In this document: in pieces, positions 7,489-13,102 of the stretch
Numbering within the stretch: the first letter of the stretch is position 1
Layout: each line of letters opens with the position of its first letter
Virus record (IMG/VR): IMGVR_UViG_3300046522_000467
Coordinates: 1-21,987 of that record
Strand: one strand, 5' to 3'
DNA: 21,987 nucleotides
Origin: a virus
Translations under genes and position numbers: made by a program
Notes under the pieces: model-generated
Databases searched by the model: none
What the model saw: the letters and a program-made list of their open reading frames with translations, nothing else
Told to the model about the DNA's origin: nothing

Positions 7489-8028
7489 TGCACACCTCGC
7501 GCGGTGTGTGGTGCCCAGCAAAGACATGAGGCGGTCAAAGTAGAGCTGCGCGGCTTCAGGCTGGGTCCATGGCTTGATTCGCGCCAGAGCCGGCGCGGTG
7601 CCGATCAAGCTGTGGCACAGATCGCTGTGGGAGGGCATGAGGTCTCGACGCTCGGTGGCCAGCGCCACCAGGTCTGCGTCATGCACGCAGGGCGGTAGTA
7701 CTGGATCAATATCGAAACGAGAACAGATGGCGTGCCAAACGTGGTGCTCGATCTGCCGGTACTCAGGAAGCACATCTTTGAGCGGGCTTACCAGGTCGCC
7801 CACATATGCCTCAGCTGCGTCGTGCAGCAGCGCCTCCAACTGGTATTGCTCCGGTACCAGGTCGGCCACAAGGAAGCTGTGTTGAGCAACGCTGTAGAAC
7901 ACGCGGGTGTGGCCGTTAAGCCTGCATTGCATGCTCAGGGCGTGGGCGATATCCGCTGGCTCCACCATAGAGGCGGAGGGCTCCAGCAGATCGAACTTTT
8001 TGCCGAGGCGGGTAAGAATCCAGCTCAT
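7483..8028 (-). CDS. HD-domain 5'-deoxynucleotidase, YfdR-like
   Basis: The 181-residue product resembles E. coli prophage protein YfdR from end to end, as I remember it. Seen here: RLNGHTRVFYSVAQHS with His50, the ALLHDAAEAY box with His69-Asp70, and VHDADLVALATERRDL with Asp119 as a likely further metal ligand. Enzymes of this HD group hydrolyse deoxynucleoside monophosphates, so the protein may adjust the dNTP pool. It overlaps the gene before it by ATGA and ends in an ATGA whose ATG now opens only the antisense shadow of the moron. With the dNMP kinase and methyltransferase in the same operon it suggests a nucleotide-handling module. A DUF2303/YfdQ gene is two genes upstream, as in the E. 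coli CPS-53 prophage. Confidence 0.85.
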   Translation of the reverse strand: MSWILTRLGKKFDLLEPSASMVEPADIAHALSMQCRLNGHTRVFYSVAQHSFLVADLVPEQYQLEALLHDAAEAYVGDLVSPLKDVLPEYRQIEHHVWHAICSRFDIDPVLPPCVHDADLVALATERRDLMPSHSDLCHSLIGTAPALARIKPWTQPEAAQLYFDRLMSLLGTTHRARCAA

Positions 8029-8510
8029 GCTGAGGCCTCCGCAATGATCGCCGGCGGCTCGGCGCCCTCAAGCTGCTGCTGAATACGGACGACCATCTGA
8101 GCCAGCTGTTCGCAGGTTGATTGCGCCGCGCGGGCTGGCTCTGTCAAGTTGGCCTCTGGGAATGCCATGTAGGTTTTGGCGGCAGTCTTCAGGTGCGTGG
8201 CGGCGGTCAGCAGCAGCTTGATGTCTTCGGTCACGAAGCTTTGGCCGGCGTACAGCGCGATCCGGCGATCTGCCACCTGTGTGATCGACTCCTGTTCCTG
8301 TAGTAGGTCGGTGATGCGGGCCTTGGCCGCGCCCAGCCGAAGCTCCAGGTTTATGCCCAGGTCGTGACCAACTCTGGCGGCGTCTTCGTAACCCTCGTCG
8401 TAACCGGCAGTCCGGGCTTTTTCTGCTTGGTAGGTAGCCCAAGCCGCAAGTGCGAGCAGGGCGATGATGTTGGCTGCGATAGCTATTGCAGCGATTGCAA
8501 TTGGGTCCAT
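8025..8510 (-). CDS. Small membrane-anchored coiled-coil protein
   Basis: The 161-residue product has one N-terminal hydrophobic helix (about residues 4-25, alanine and isoleucine rich). It is followed by QAEKARTAGYDEGYEDAARVG and a long helical, probably coiled-coil region containing ARITDLLQEQESITQVADRR. The topology suggests a protein anchored in the inner membrane with a cytosolic helical domain. It ends in an ATGA overlap with the HD gene. Its ATG follows GAGGACACAGCAC, so the Shine-Dalgarno lies inside the repeated leader element described separately. No known function; similar unnamed proteins occur in Pseudomonas prophages. Confidence 0.75.
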   Translation of the reverse strand: MDPIAIAAIAIAANIIALLALAAWATYQAEKARTAGYDEGYEDAARVGHDLGINLELRLGAAKARITDLLQEQESITQVADRRIALYAGQSFVTEDIKLLLTAATHLKTAAKTYMAFPEANLTEPARAAQSTCEQLAQMVVRIQQQLEGAEPPAIIAEASA

Positions 8511-8567
8511 GTGCTGTGTCCTCGTTGGGCCCGCCGCCGGGTATTGATGTGAGAGTCCGGTGGCGGG
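8511..8567 (-). promoter_or_regulatory. Leader element copy a: CTCTCAC-loop hairpin plus GACACAGCAC
   Basis: On the minus strand an 11-bp hairpin (arms 8557-8567 and 8530-8540, one G-U pair) carries the loop ACTCTCACATCAATAC. GACACAGCAC (8520-8511) follows and is immediately joined to the ATG of the 8510 gene. The Shine-Dalgarno GAGG is part of the element. The loop motif and the 10-mer recur in three other leaders of this prophage. Confidence 0.6.
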
Positions 8568-8580
8568 GTGTTGCGAATGG

Positions 8581-9402
8581 TTAGATGCTGGCTTCGTACA
8601 TCGGCACTTCGTTGATGCCTTCGCTGATGGTGTTGCGAACCGCGGCGTAGGCTTCTTCCAATACCTTGTCCGGACGCACGAGCTCGTACCAAACCTGCAA
8701 GCGGCCCTCGACGATGCGGTAGCGGAACCGCGCGGAAACCAGGAAGGCCTCGCCGCCGATGAAAGGCTTCACGCCGATGTAGAACTGCTCAGGGATTCGC
8801 AGTTGGCCAGTTTCCCCGGCGCGGCCATCGATTTCTTCGTTGTAAGTCAGCTGCACCTGGCCGTTATCGAGGCGGGTGCCTTGCCGGAAGGTGATGTTTT
8901 TCTGCGCCTGCAGGGTGCGGCTGATTTCCAGCATGTCAGCCGCAGTCGGCGCGCCTGGCGTCTGGTCGTTGGTGACCACGTCCTTCACGTTGTCCTCAAT
9001 GAACTCGGCGAATTCGGCCTGGGTCATTTTCTTGCGGTCGTTTTGCTTCCAGTTGCCCCATTCAACGGTCAATGGGCAGGCATAGGAGGCGGTGTGCGAC
9101 CCCCAAGCGGGCTGGTCAGGCTGGTGGTAATCGAATACCACGCGGAAGGTGCGGCCGTTGGGGCCGTTACAGAAGACCACCGTGGCTGACGTGGTGAAGC
9201 GTTTTACGTAGTCGATGAAGGTTTCAGCATCCAGCACGTTCAGATGTTGCTTGGTGCGGACCGGGGCCGGCAGGTGCTGCTCCAGCACTTCCAGCGAGAC
9301 GCCGGCCGGTACCAGCGCGAGTGGGGCCTTGATCTGGTCAACGGTGAAGGGTTTGCCGAGGGCCTGCGCCAGTGAGGCCAACAGGCTGATTGCTTCTTTC
9401 AT
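8581..9402 (-). CDS. DUF2303 family protein (YfdQ-like)
   Basis: The 273-residue product matches the DUF2303/YfdQ family found in prophages such as E. coli CPS-53. Recognisable stretches are HLNVLDAETFIDYVKRF near residue 55, VVFDYHQPDQPAWGSHTASY, then EFAEFIEDNV and the C-terminal FLVSARFRYRI...LQVWYELVRPD. The biochemical role of the family is unknown to me; it is cytosolic with no membrane segment. ATG 9402 has AGAGGAG eight bases upstream. The neighbouring YfdR-like gene supports the family call, because these two genes travel together in other prophages. Confidence 0.88.
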   Translation of the reverse strand: MKEAISLLASLAQALGKPFTVDQIKAPLALVPAGVSLEVLEQHLPAPVRTKQHLNVLDAETFIDYVKRFTTSATVVFCNGPNGRTFRVVFDYHQPDQPAWGSHTASYACPLTVEWGNWKQNDRKKMTQAEFAEFIEDNVKDVVTNDQTPGAPTAADMLEISRTLQAQKNITFRQGTRLDNGQVQLTYNEEIDGRAGETGQLRIPEQFYIGVKPFIGGEAFLVSARFRYRIVEGRLQVWYELVRPDKVLEEAYAAVRNTISEGINEVPMYEASI

Positions 9403-9434
9403 GGGGTGCTCCTCTGAGCGATGGGGAAGGGTTG

Positions 9435-9773
9435 TTATTCGCCGGCTGTGCGCAGCTGGGCGGGGGATTCGTCTATAACCGGGCGTAGTTCCAGATTCTG
9501 CTGGCGTGGATCGCGGCGGCTGAGGTTGCCCTCGGGGGTGAGGAAGAACAGCGAGCTTCCACGCGGCAACTTCGGTTCTTTGGCTTTCACTTCCGCTTTC
9601 ACGGTGATCTGGCCAGCGCCTTCGGGCTTATAGGTGAGCTTGATCGTCAGCTCGCCGGCCTTATTGGTGAGGCGAATCAGGTCTATCAGGCTGTGCTGAG
9701 CGTCAGTCAGCTCGTCCAGCAGGCCGCCCATCTCCACTTCGCGGATGGTGTCGAGGAAAGGTCGTTTACTCAT
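9435..9773 (-). CDS. Small early phage protein of unknown function (112 aa)
   Basis: The product starts MSKRPFLDTIREVEMGGLLDELTDAQHSLIDLIRLTN. It has a beta-rich middle (GELTIKLTYKPEG, QITVKAEVKAKEPKLPR) and a charged tail. Its place directly upstream of the DUF2303 gene matches where yfdP-type proteins sit, but I cannot confirm a family. ATG 9773 was chosen because it directly follows GAGACACAGCAC, the same start context as the 8510 gene; an upstream in-frame ATG would read through that element. No membrane segment. Confidence 0.75.
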   Translation of the reverse strand: MSKRPFLDTIREVEMGGLLDELTDAQHSLIDLIRLTNKAGELTIKLTYKPEGAGQITVKAEVKAKEPKLPRGSSLFFLTPEGNLSRRDPRQQNLELRPVIDESPAQLRTAGE

Positions 9774-9813
9774 GTGCTGTGTCTCGGTGATGGTGGGGCC
9801 GGTGAGAGTCGGC
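9774..9813 (-). promoter_or_regulatory. Leader element copy b: CTCTCAC-loop hairpin plus GACACAGCAC
   Basis: On the minus strand GCCG-ACTCTCAC-CGGC (9813-9798) forms a small hairpin whose loop is ACTCTCAC. GACACAGCAC follows 18 nt later (9783-9774) and abuts the ATG at 9773. The stem differs completely from those of the other copies while the loop is kept. Confidence 0.55.
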
Positions 9814-9815
9814 AA

Positions 9816-9838
9816 AGGGCTGGCGGGCCAGCCCTGGG
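9816..9838 (-). terminator. Possible weak terminator or attenuator in the leftward operon
   Basis: On the minus strand AGGGCTGG-CCCG-CCAGCCCT (9835-9816) is a perfect 8-bp GC-rich stem followed by TTGCC, a short T run. It lies just before leader element b, downstream of the 78-aa PrtN-like gene. It could reduce read-through into the DUF2303 segment. The poor T tract makes full termination unlikely. Confidence 0.4.
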
Positions 9839-9898
9839 TGGGTGAGGTCGTGCGGTGCAGCTATTTCATTGCCAATCCTCCCTACAGAGCCTGGCGCC

Positions 9899-10135
9899 TC
9901 AGGCGGCTGTTGCGGCGCGGGTGTCCAGAAAAGCGGCCAGATCAACTAGCCGGACTTGCAACGGTGCCAGCCGCGATTCGTACGGTTTGAACGTGGCGAG
10001 ATTCACGCTGCCGTGGCGGATCAGCGAGCGCAGGCGCTTCTCGGTTTTAATGCCTGGGAAGTAGTGTTCGCGTACCAGGTCCAATGGAAGGCTGGTGGCC
10101 TTCCATCGTTCTTGGAGGAGTTCAAGCGTTGTCAT
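9899..10135 (-). CDS. Second PrtN-like DNA-binding protein (78 aa)
   Basis: The product has the same layout as the PrtN-like protein at 4379-4657: LPLDLVREHYFPGI (compare IPLERVCADYFSHL), a short helix, GSVNLATF, then a serine-containing turn and the closing helix VRLVDLAAFLDTR (compare INDLAKYLDER). I therefore call it a diverged PrtN-family DNA-binding protein; the true target is unknown. ATG 10135 forms an ATGA overlap with the gene before it, and AGGAG lies six bases upstream. It has no close downstream partner: about 125 bases with a hairpin and leader element b follow. Confidence 0.65.
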   Translation of the reverse strand: MTTLELLQERWKATSLPLDLVREHYFPGIKTEKRLRSLIRHGSVNLATFKPYESRLAPLQVRLVDLAAFLDTRAATAA

Positions 10136-10404
10136 GCTGCTCCTACCCCGCGCCCCACCTCTTGGTGGCCGAGCCGGTGCGCGATCAGCTCGACGAGCCC
10201 GTCAATGCTGTGGCAAGTGGCGCTGGCCGCAATGCAGTTCGCTTCGTTGGCCATTACTGCCCCGTAGGGGCGTTCGGGGTCGGTCGTGAGCGTCACGTGC
10301 GGCAGGCATCCAACGGGAGCGATTGCCAAAAGCGCGACGAACAGCGCCACCAGGTCAGACGGTTGAGCTGGCACGGCTTGGGCTTTGTCGATGTTGGTTT
10401 TCAT
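10132..10404 (-). CDS. Small protein of unknown function (90 aa)
   Basis: The gene is supported mainly by context: ATG 10404 overlaps the previous stop as ATGA, AAGGA lies upstream, and the stop overlaps the next start as ATGA. The product has a hydrophobic stretch SDLVALFVALLAIAPVGCL (about residues 16-34), which could be a membrane helix or a buried helix, and then a mixed segment with several Cys and His residues. No family recognised. Confidence 0.6.
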   Translation of the reverse strand: MKTNIDKAQAVPAQPSDLVALFVALLAIAPVGCLPHVTLTTDPERPYGAVMANEANCIAASATCHSIDGLVELIAHRLGHQEVGRGVGAA

Positions 10405-10685
10405 GCTGCGCTGTCCTTGCTGGGTATGTTGGTGATGGCGACGCCCAGTTGGGACGCGAGCCAGTCAATTCCTTGTTCGGTGACCATCAGCACGGCGTAG
10501 TGCTTCGGGCGGCCGAAGTGTTTAGGGGTGGTTACGCGAGGGTCCATGAACAGCTTGCCGCCACCGATGTGCTTGGCTGCGAGTGAGCCGTCCCGGTTAA
10601 CAGCGTTGGTGCCACGCAGGTGGTCGCGCAGGCGAGTCTCCGAGACGCCCAGCACTTGGGCGGCTTCACGAATGGTGCGATTCAT
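10401..10685 (-). CDS. KilAC-like (phage antirepressor C-terminal type) DNA-binding protein
   Basis: The 94-residue product reads as a free-standing KilAC-type domain: the helix-turn-helix TIREAAQVLGVSETRLRDHLR (residues 4-24), then GGKLFMDPRV, HYAVLMVTEQGIDWLASQL. In larger antirepressors this domain forms the C-terminal part, fused to a Bro-N or KilA-N domain that is absent here. It could compete at operators or regulate the early operon. ATG 10685 is the start, with GAGGG about ten bases upstream. The fold is a good guess; the role is inference. Confidence 0.65.
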   Translation of the reverse strand: MNRTIREAAQVLGVSETRLRDHLRGTNAVNRDGSLAAKHIGGGKLFMDPRVTTPKHFGRPKHYAVLMVTEQGIDWLASQLGVAITNIPSKDSAA

Positions 10686-10696
10686 GTTGGCGACCC

Positions 10697-11266
10697 TCAG
10701 GCTGCTTGGCGGCTATTGCGTTGCAACGTCCGGATGAGGCTTTCCAGATCGTCGTAAAGATGCTCAATTGGGCCATCGTTGACCACTACGTGATCAAGCG
10801 GCCACACGGTTACGCCGCTCTCGCTGACGTGGTCTGCTACTACTGAAGCGTCAGGACGGGTGATGTGAACGATCACGCCACCTTTACTGCGTACCCAGTC
10901 CGCCTCGTTGTCGAAGCGCACATCGCGGATCACTACGCCTTGCATGTCCTGATTCAGCTCGGCCATTGCCTGGAGGTTTCGCTCCGCCAGCAGCAACCAC
11001 AGCTGAGGGTGCACCAGGTCGCGGCCCCACTCGGTACCGAGCAGCTGCATCAGCTCGCGCGGCGACTTGCCGAGCCACTCCAAAGGCAGCTCTTTCTCAG
11101 CGCCTTCTAGCTGCGCGGCGGTGAGGCTGAATAGCCCTGCCAGCGCCTGTTTAAGCGGATCGGCGAAGGCGTAGCTGATGAGGGTCAGGTGTGCTGCCAG
11201 ATAGCTGGCAACGGTGTCTTTGCCTACCCGGGCGCGGCCAGCAAGGCCTATGAGCATCTGGCTCAT
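10697..11266 (-). CDS. Deoxynucleoside monophosphate kinase
   Basis: The 189-residue product starts with MSQMLIGLAGRARVGKDT, whose P-loop (residues 7-18, Lys16) and following FADPLKQAL match the phage dNMP kinase group typified by T4 gp1. Further family marks are RELMQLLGTEWGRD and VVIRDVRFDNEADW. The enzyme would use ATP to turn dNMPs into dNDPs, feeding phage DNA synthesis. ATG 11266 overlaps the previous stop as ATGA and has GGAGG five bases upstream. In T4-like phages such kinases also accept modified dCMP, so pairing with an HD nucleotidase and a cytosine methyltransferase in one operon is worth noting. Confidence 0.85.
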   Translation of the reverse strand: MSQMLIGLAGRARVGKDTVASYLAAHLTLISYAFADPLKQALAGLFSLTAAQLEGAEKELPLEWLGKSPRELMQLLGTEWGRDLVHPQLWLLLAERNLQAMAELNQDMQGVVIRDVRFDNEADWVRSKGGVIVHITRPDASVVADHVSESGVTVWPLDHVVVNDGPIEHLYDDLESLIRTLQRNSRQAA

Positions 11267-11604
11267 GCTGCCTCCTGGCGTTCGGCTGGGTAGTTGGGCA
11301 GGTAGGCATGAAGAGCGGCGCGCATGAATTCCAGTTCGCGCTGGCAGCGCAGTAGCTGCTGGGTGTAGCGCTGTTCATCCTCATGCTGCGGGCAATACGG
11401 CTCCCAGCGGACATCGGCGCAGGCTATTTGCAGGGGGCGATGGTCTGGGACCTGACTCCAATCGGAGCCGCGTGGATAGATCTCTACCGATATGCGTGAG
11501 GTGTGTCCGCGGGTTTGGACAAACACTTGATAGGTGCCATCGGCGGCCAGCATGGCGCCGATTTGCATGATCTGGATGAGCAGAAGCTGGGTTGAGGCGC
11601 TCAT
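11263..11604 (-). CDS. Early phage protein of unknown function (113 aa)
   Basis: The product starts MSASTQLLLIQIMQIGAML and continues with a beta-rich part (YQVFVQTRGHTSRISVEIYPRG). It then has a helical tail containing QQLLRCQRELEFMRAALHAYL. It is held in the operon by ATGA overlaps at both ends, with GGAGG nine bases before its start. No membrane segment long enough to be convincing and no recognised family. Confidence 0.7.
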   Translation of the reverse strand: MSASTQLLLIQIMQIGAMLAADGTYQVFVQTRGHTSRISVEIYPRGSDWSQVPDHRPLQIACADVRWEPYCPQHEDEQRYTQQLLRCQRELEFMRAALHAYLPNYPAERQEAA

Positions 11605-11861
11605 GCTGCGTCACCTCCGAATGGGTCGGAGTTGGGCGCAACAAGGGCTGCGAGACGGCGGCTGTTTATGTCATCAGAGAAAAACTCAGTGCGACCAGAG
11701 ACGGACCATTGAGTGGTGCGAGGTTGGCTGAGCCGAGGCTTGCCGCCATTGATCACAATCAGTTGGCCAGTAGCCTCCTGAACTGCGCGAACGGCGGCAG
11801 GGCTTGTAGTACATGCCGGGTGTAAAAGCACCGGGCAGCGGGAGTGCTGTGTCGTTTGCAT
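11601..11861 (-). CDS. First gene of the leftward operon, unknown function (86 aa)
   Basis: The first gene after the predicted leftward promoter, where lambda has N. The product is 86 residues with no recognised family and is not arginine-rich enough at the N terminus to look like an N antiterminator. The start is uncertain: ATG 11861 has TTGGGG 8 bases upstream, but codons 3-6 coincide with GACACAGCAC of leader element d. The true start may therefore be further inside, or the element and gene really overlap. The stop overlaps the next start as ATGA. Confidence 0.55.
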   Translation of the reverse strand: MQTTQHSRCPVLLHPACTTSPAAVRAVQEATGQLIVINGGKPRLSQPRTTQWSVSGRTEFFSDDINSRRLAALVAPNSDPFGGDAA

Positions 11862-11894
11862 TGCGTAAACCCCAAGGTGAGAGAGTGGGTACGC
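11844..11894 (-). promoter_or_regulatory. Leader element copy d at the 5' end of the leftward transcript
   Basis: On the minus strand GCGTA+CCC pairs with GGG+TACGC (11894-11863, with a small bulge). The loop contains ACTCTCTCACC and the GGGG Shine-Dalgarno of the 11861 ATG is in the 3' arm. GACACAGCAC follows at 11853-11844. The predicted transcription start (about 11893) falls at the base of this hairpin, so the leftward mRNA would begin with it. Confidence 0.5.
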
Positions 11895-11899
11895 AGCAA

Positions 11900-11928
11900 A
11901 CAATACAGCCGTGAATAGATCAGATCAA
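11900..11928 (-). promoter_or_regulatory. Predicted leftward early promoter (PL-like)
   Basis: On the minus strand TTGATC (11928-11923) and TATTGT (11905-11900) are separated by exactly 17 bases, four of six matches in each box. An operator-like 18-mer (11926-11943) overlaps the -35 box. It would drive the long leftward operon. Confidence 0.55.
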
Positions 11929-11943
11929 TACATCTATGAATTA
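11926..11943. promoter_or_regulatory. Repressor operator-like site (OL-like)
   Basis: CAATACATCTATGAATTA matches the best operator at 12687-12704 at 15 of 18 positions. It covers the last codons and stop of the repressor gene and the -35 box of the predicted leftward promoter. Repressor bound here would block leftward transcription. Confidence 0.6.
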
Positions 11944-12608
11944 AAGTTGTGGGCGCGATGCCTTCTTTTCATCCAAGAGCCTGTTACGACGCCGCAGATC
12001 TCGGTGTCCTCCGGTACGGTGATGATCCGGTTCGGGAAGTCGGGGTTAAGGGCTAGGAGAAAGGTACCGTCCTCGGTGATTTGAAGACGTTTGAATGTCG
12101 CTAAGCCATCCGGTGTTCGACAGACCACGTCATCGTCATGCATCGCTTCGAGCATCGGCTCAACAACGATTAACTCACCTGGGCGGTAGTCGGGAAACAT
12201 GCTGGTACCGCGCACCTCGAGGCAATAAGCTTTCTTACTGTGCGGGAATGGGCAATCTAGCCATTCCTCTGCGTAGCCGGGTTCAAACAAATCAATAGCC
12301 TCACTTAGGGCGCCTGCCTGCACCCAAGACAACCGAGGTACCCGGCCAACAATGGCGGGGCCTGCAATGACGTTCTCGTCATAATCCGTTGCGAGTTTTC
12401 CGCTTAGTAAAGCAGCACCGTCCAAGCCTAGGGCTTTGGCGATGTTCATCACGTTATCAATTCGCGGATTGTTAGAATCACCGTGGAGTATCCGGTGAAC
12501 TGTCGGCTGGGAAACGCCAGAGCGTCGCCCCAACTCACCTTCCGACCAGCCCTTCTCGGCTAACTTGATCGTCAGCAGCTGACCCATCAGCTGCCCTGAA
12601 ATCGCCAT
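11934..12608 (-). CDS. Phage repressor, HTH plus S24/LexA-like autocleavage domain
   Basis: The 224-residue product is a CI/LexA-type repressor that should keep the prophage silent and be inactivated by RecA-stimulated self-cleavage. The N-terminal helix-turn-helix includes GELGRRSGVSQPTVHRILHG (24-43). The C-terminal peptidase domain has a cleavage site Ala98-Gly99 in WVQAGA, the nucleophile Ser136 in RGTSMFPDYRPGE and the general base Lys173 in ATFKRL. ATG 12608 has AAGGA about nine bases upstream; ATG 12587, preceded by AGGG, is the alternative. The gene is divergent from the Cro-like gene with shared operators between. Its recognition helix starts SQPT as in the Cro-like protein, which fits binding to the same sites. 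Confidence 0.93.
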   Translation of the reverse strand: MAISGQLMGQLLTIKLAEKGWSEGELGRRSGVSQPTVHRILHGDSNNPRIDNVMNIAKALGLDGAALLSGKLATDYDENVIAGPAIVGRVPRLSWVQAGALSEAIDLFEPGYAEEWLDCPFPHSKKAYCLEVRGTSMFPDYRPGELIVVEPMLEAMHDDDVVCRTPDGLATFKRLQITEDGTFLLALNPDFPNRIITVPEDTEICGVVTGSWMKRRHRAHNFNS

Positions 12609-12621
12609 GCGCTTTGATTCC

Positions 12622-12704
12622 TTATTCGCAGATGAATAATTCAGGATTGTATTGCTCTGATAAATTCATGTGCGTATCATCGCCAGTAATTCATCTGTGA
12701 ATTA
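12622..12704. promoter_or_regulatory. Operator cluster with divergent promoters PR and PRM
   Basis: TAATTCATCTGTGAATTA (12687-12704) is a perfect palindrome with 7-bp arms. Related 18-mers lie at 12622-12639 (15/18 on the other strand) and 12662-12679 (13/18), with a weak one at 12637-12654 (12/18). PR: TTGCTC 12652-12657, 17-base spacer, TATCAT 12675-12680; an operator covers the -10. PRM on the minus strand: TACAAT at 12651-12646 with a poor -35. Confidence 0.8.
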
Positions 12705-12716
12705 AAGGGGTCTTAG

Positions 12717-12911
12717 ATGACCATTCAAAAAATGCTTGAGGCTTTGTTTGGTTTAGGCCTCAGCCAGCAGGAGATTGCAGCGTTGACCGGTGTCAGTCAG
12801 CCGACCATCTGCAGGGCCCACCGCGGTGCAGATGTGCTCTACAAAAGCGGCAAACAGATTGAACGCCTTTACCAAGAACGCTTGAGCGGCCCGGTAAAAA
12901 AGGTTGCTTGA
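12717..12911 (+). CDS. Cro-like repressor
   Basis: A 64-residue helix-turn-helix protein: LSQQEIAALTGVSQPTICRA (residues 15-34) with a short basic tail. It lies opposite the S24 repressor across the operators, exactly where Cro sits in lambda-type phages, and its recognition helix begins SQPT like that of the repressor. ATG 12717 has AAGGGG six bases upstream and is about 30 bases from the predicted rightward start site. It would shut off the repressor promoter and favour lytic growth. Function follows from position and motif. Confidence 0.85.
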   Translation: MTIQKMLEALFGLGLSQQEIAALTGVSQPTICRAHRGADVLYKSGKQIERLYQERLSGPVKKVA

Positions 12912-13102
12912 GTAGCTCCAGCGTAAAGAGCTGGAGAGCAAGATGCTGGCGCGGAGCTCTCACACACCGCGCCAGCAGGTGCCTGGCAAGGACTCTCACA
13001 TCCTTGCTTCGGCGTACGACGACACAGCACAGCATCGGTCGTGGTCATAGAGTAGGGCTTGCCCTGCGCCATGGCTACACCGTAAAGGAGTCATTTACGG
13101 TT
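12912..13102 (+). promoter_or_regulatory. Structured leader between cro and cII: four hairpins, element copy c
   Basis: No coding frame is convincing here. H1: CTCCAGC-GTAAAGA-GCTGGAG (12916-12936). H2: 11-bp stem 12944-12954/12967-12977 with loop AGCTCTCACACA. H3: GCAAGGA-CTCTCACA-TCCTTGC (12986-13007). GACACAGCAC is at 13021-13030. H4: ACCGTAAA-GGAGTCA-TTTACGGT (13079-13101) carries the Shine-Dalgarno GGAG of the cII-like gene in its loop. H2 and H3 share the eight loop bases CTCTCACA on unrelated stems. The position equals that of lambda nutR, and GCTCTCACACA in H2 differs at one base from the lambda nutR boxA core as I remember it. The CUCU of these loops could also pair with the GGAG of H4. 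Confidence 0.6.

Noticed and set aside
12908-13102. N-terminal extension of the CII-like gene
   Set aside because: The extension overlaps the Cro-like stop, covers the hairpin-rich leader and encodes an arginine-rich stretch unlike the family; the family start is at 13103.
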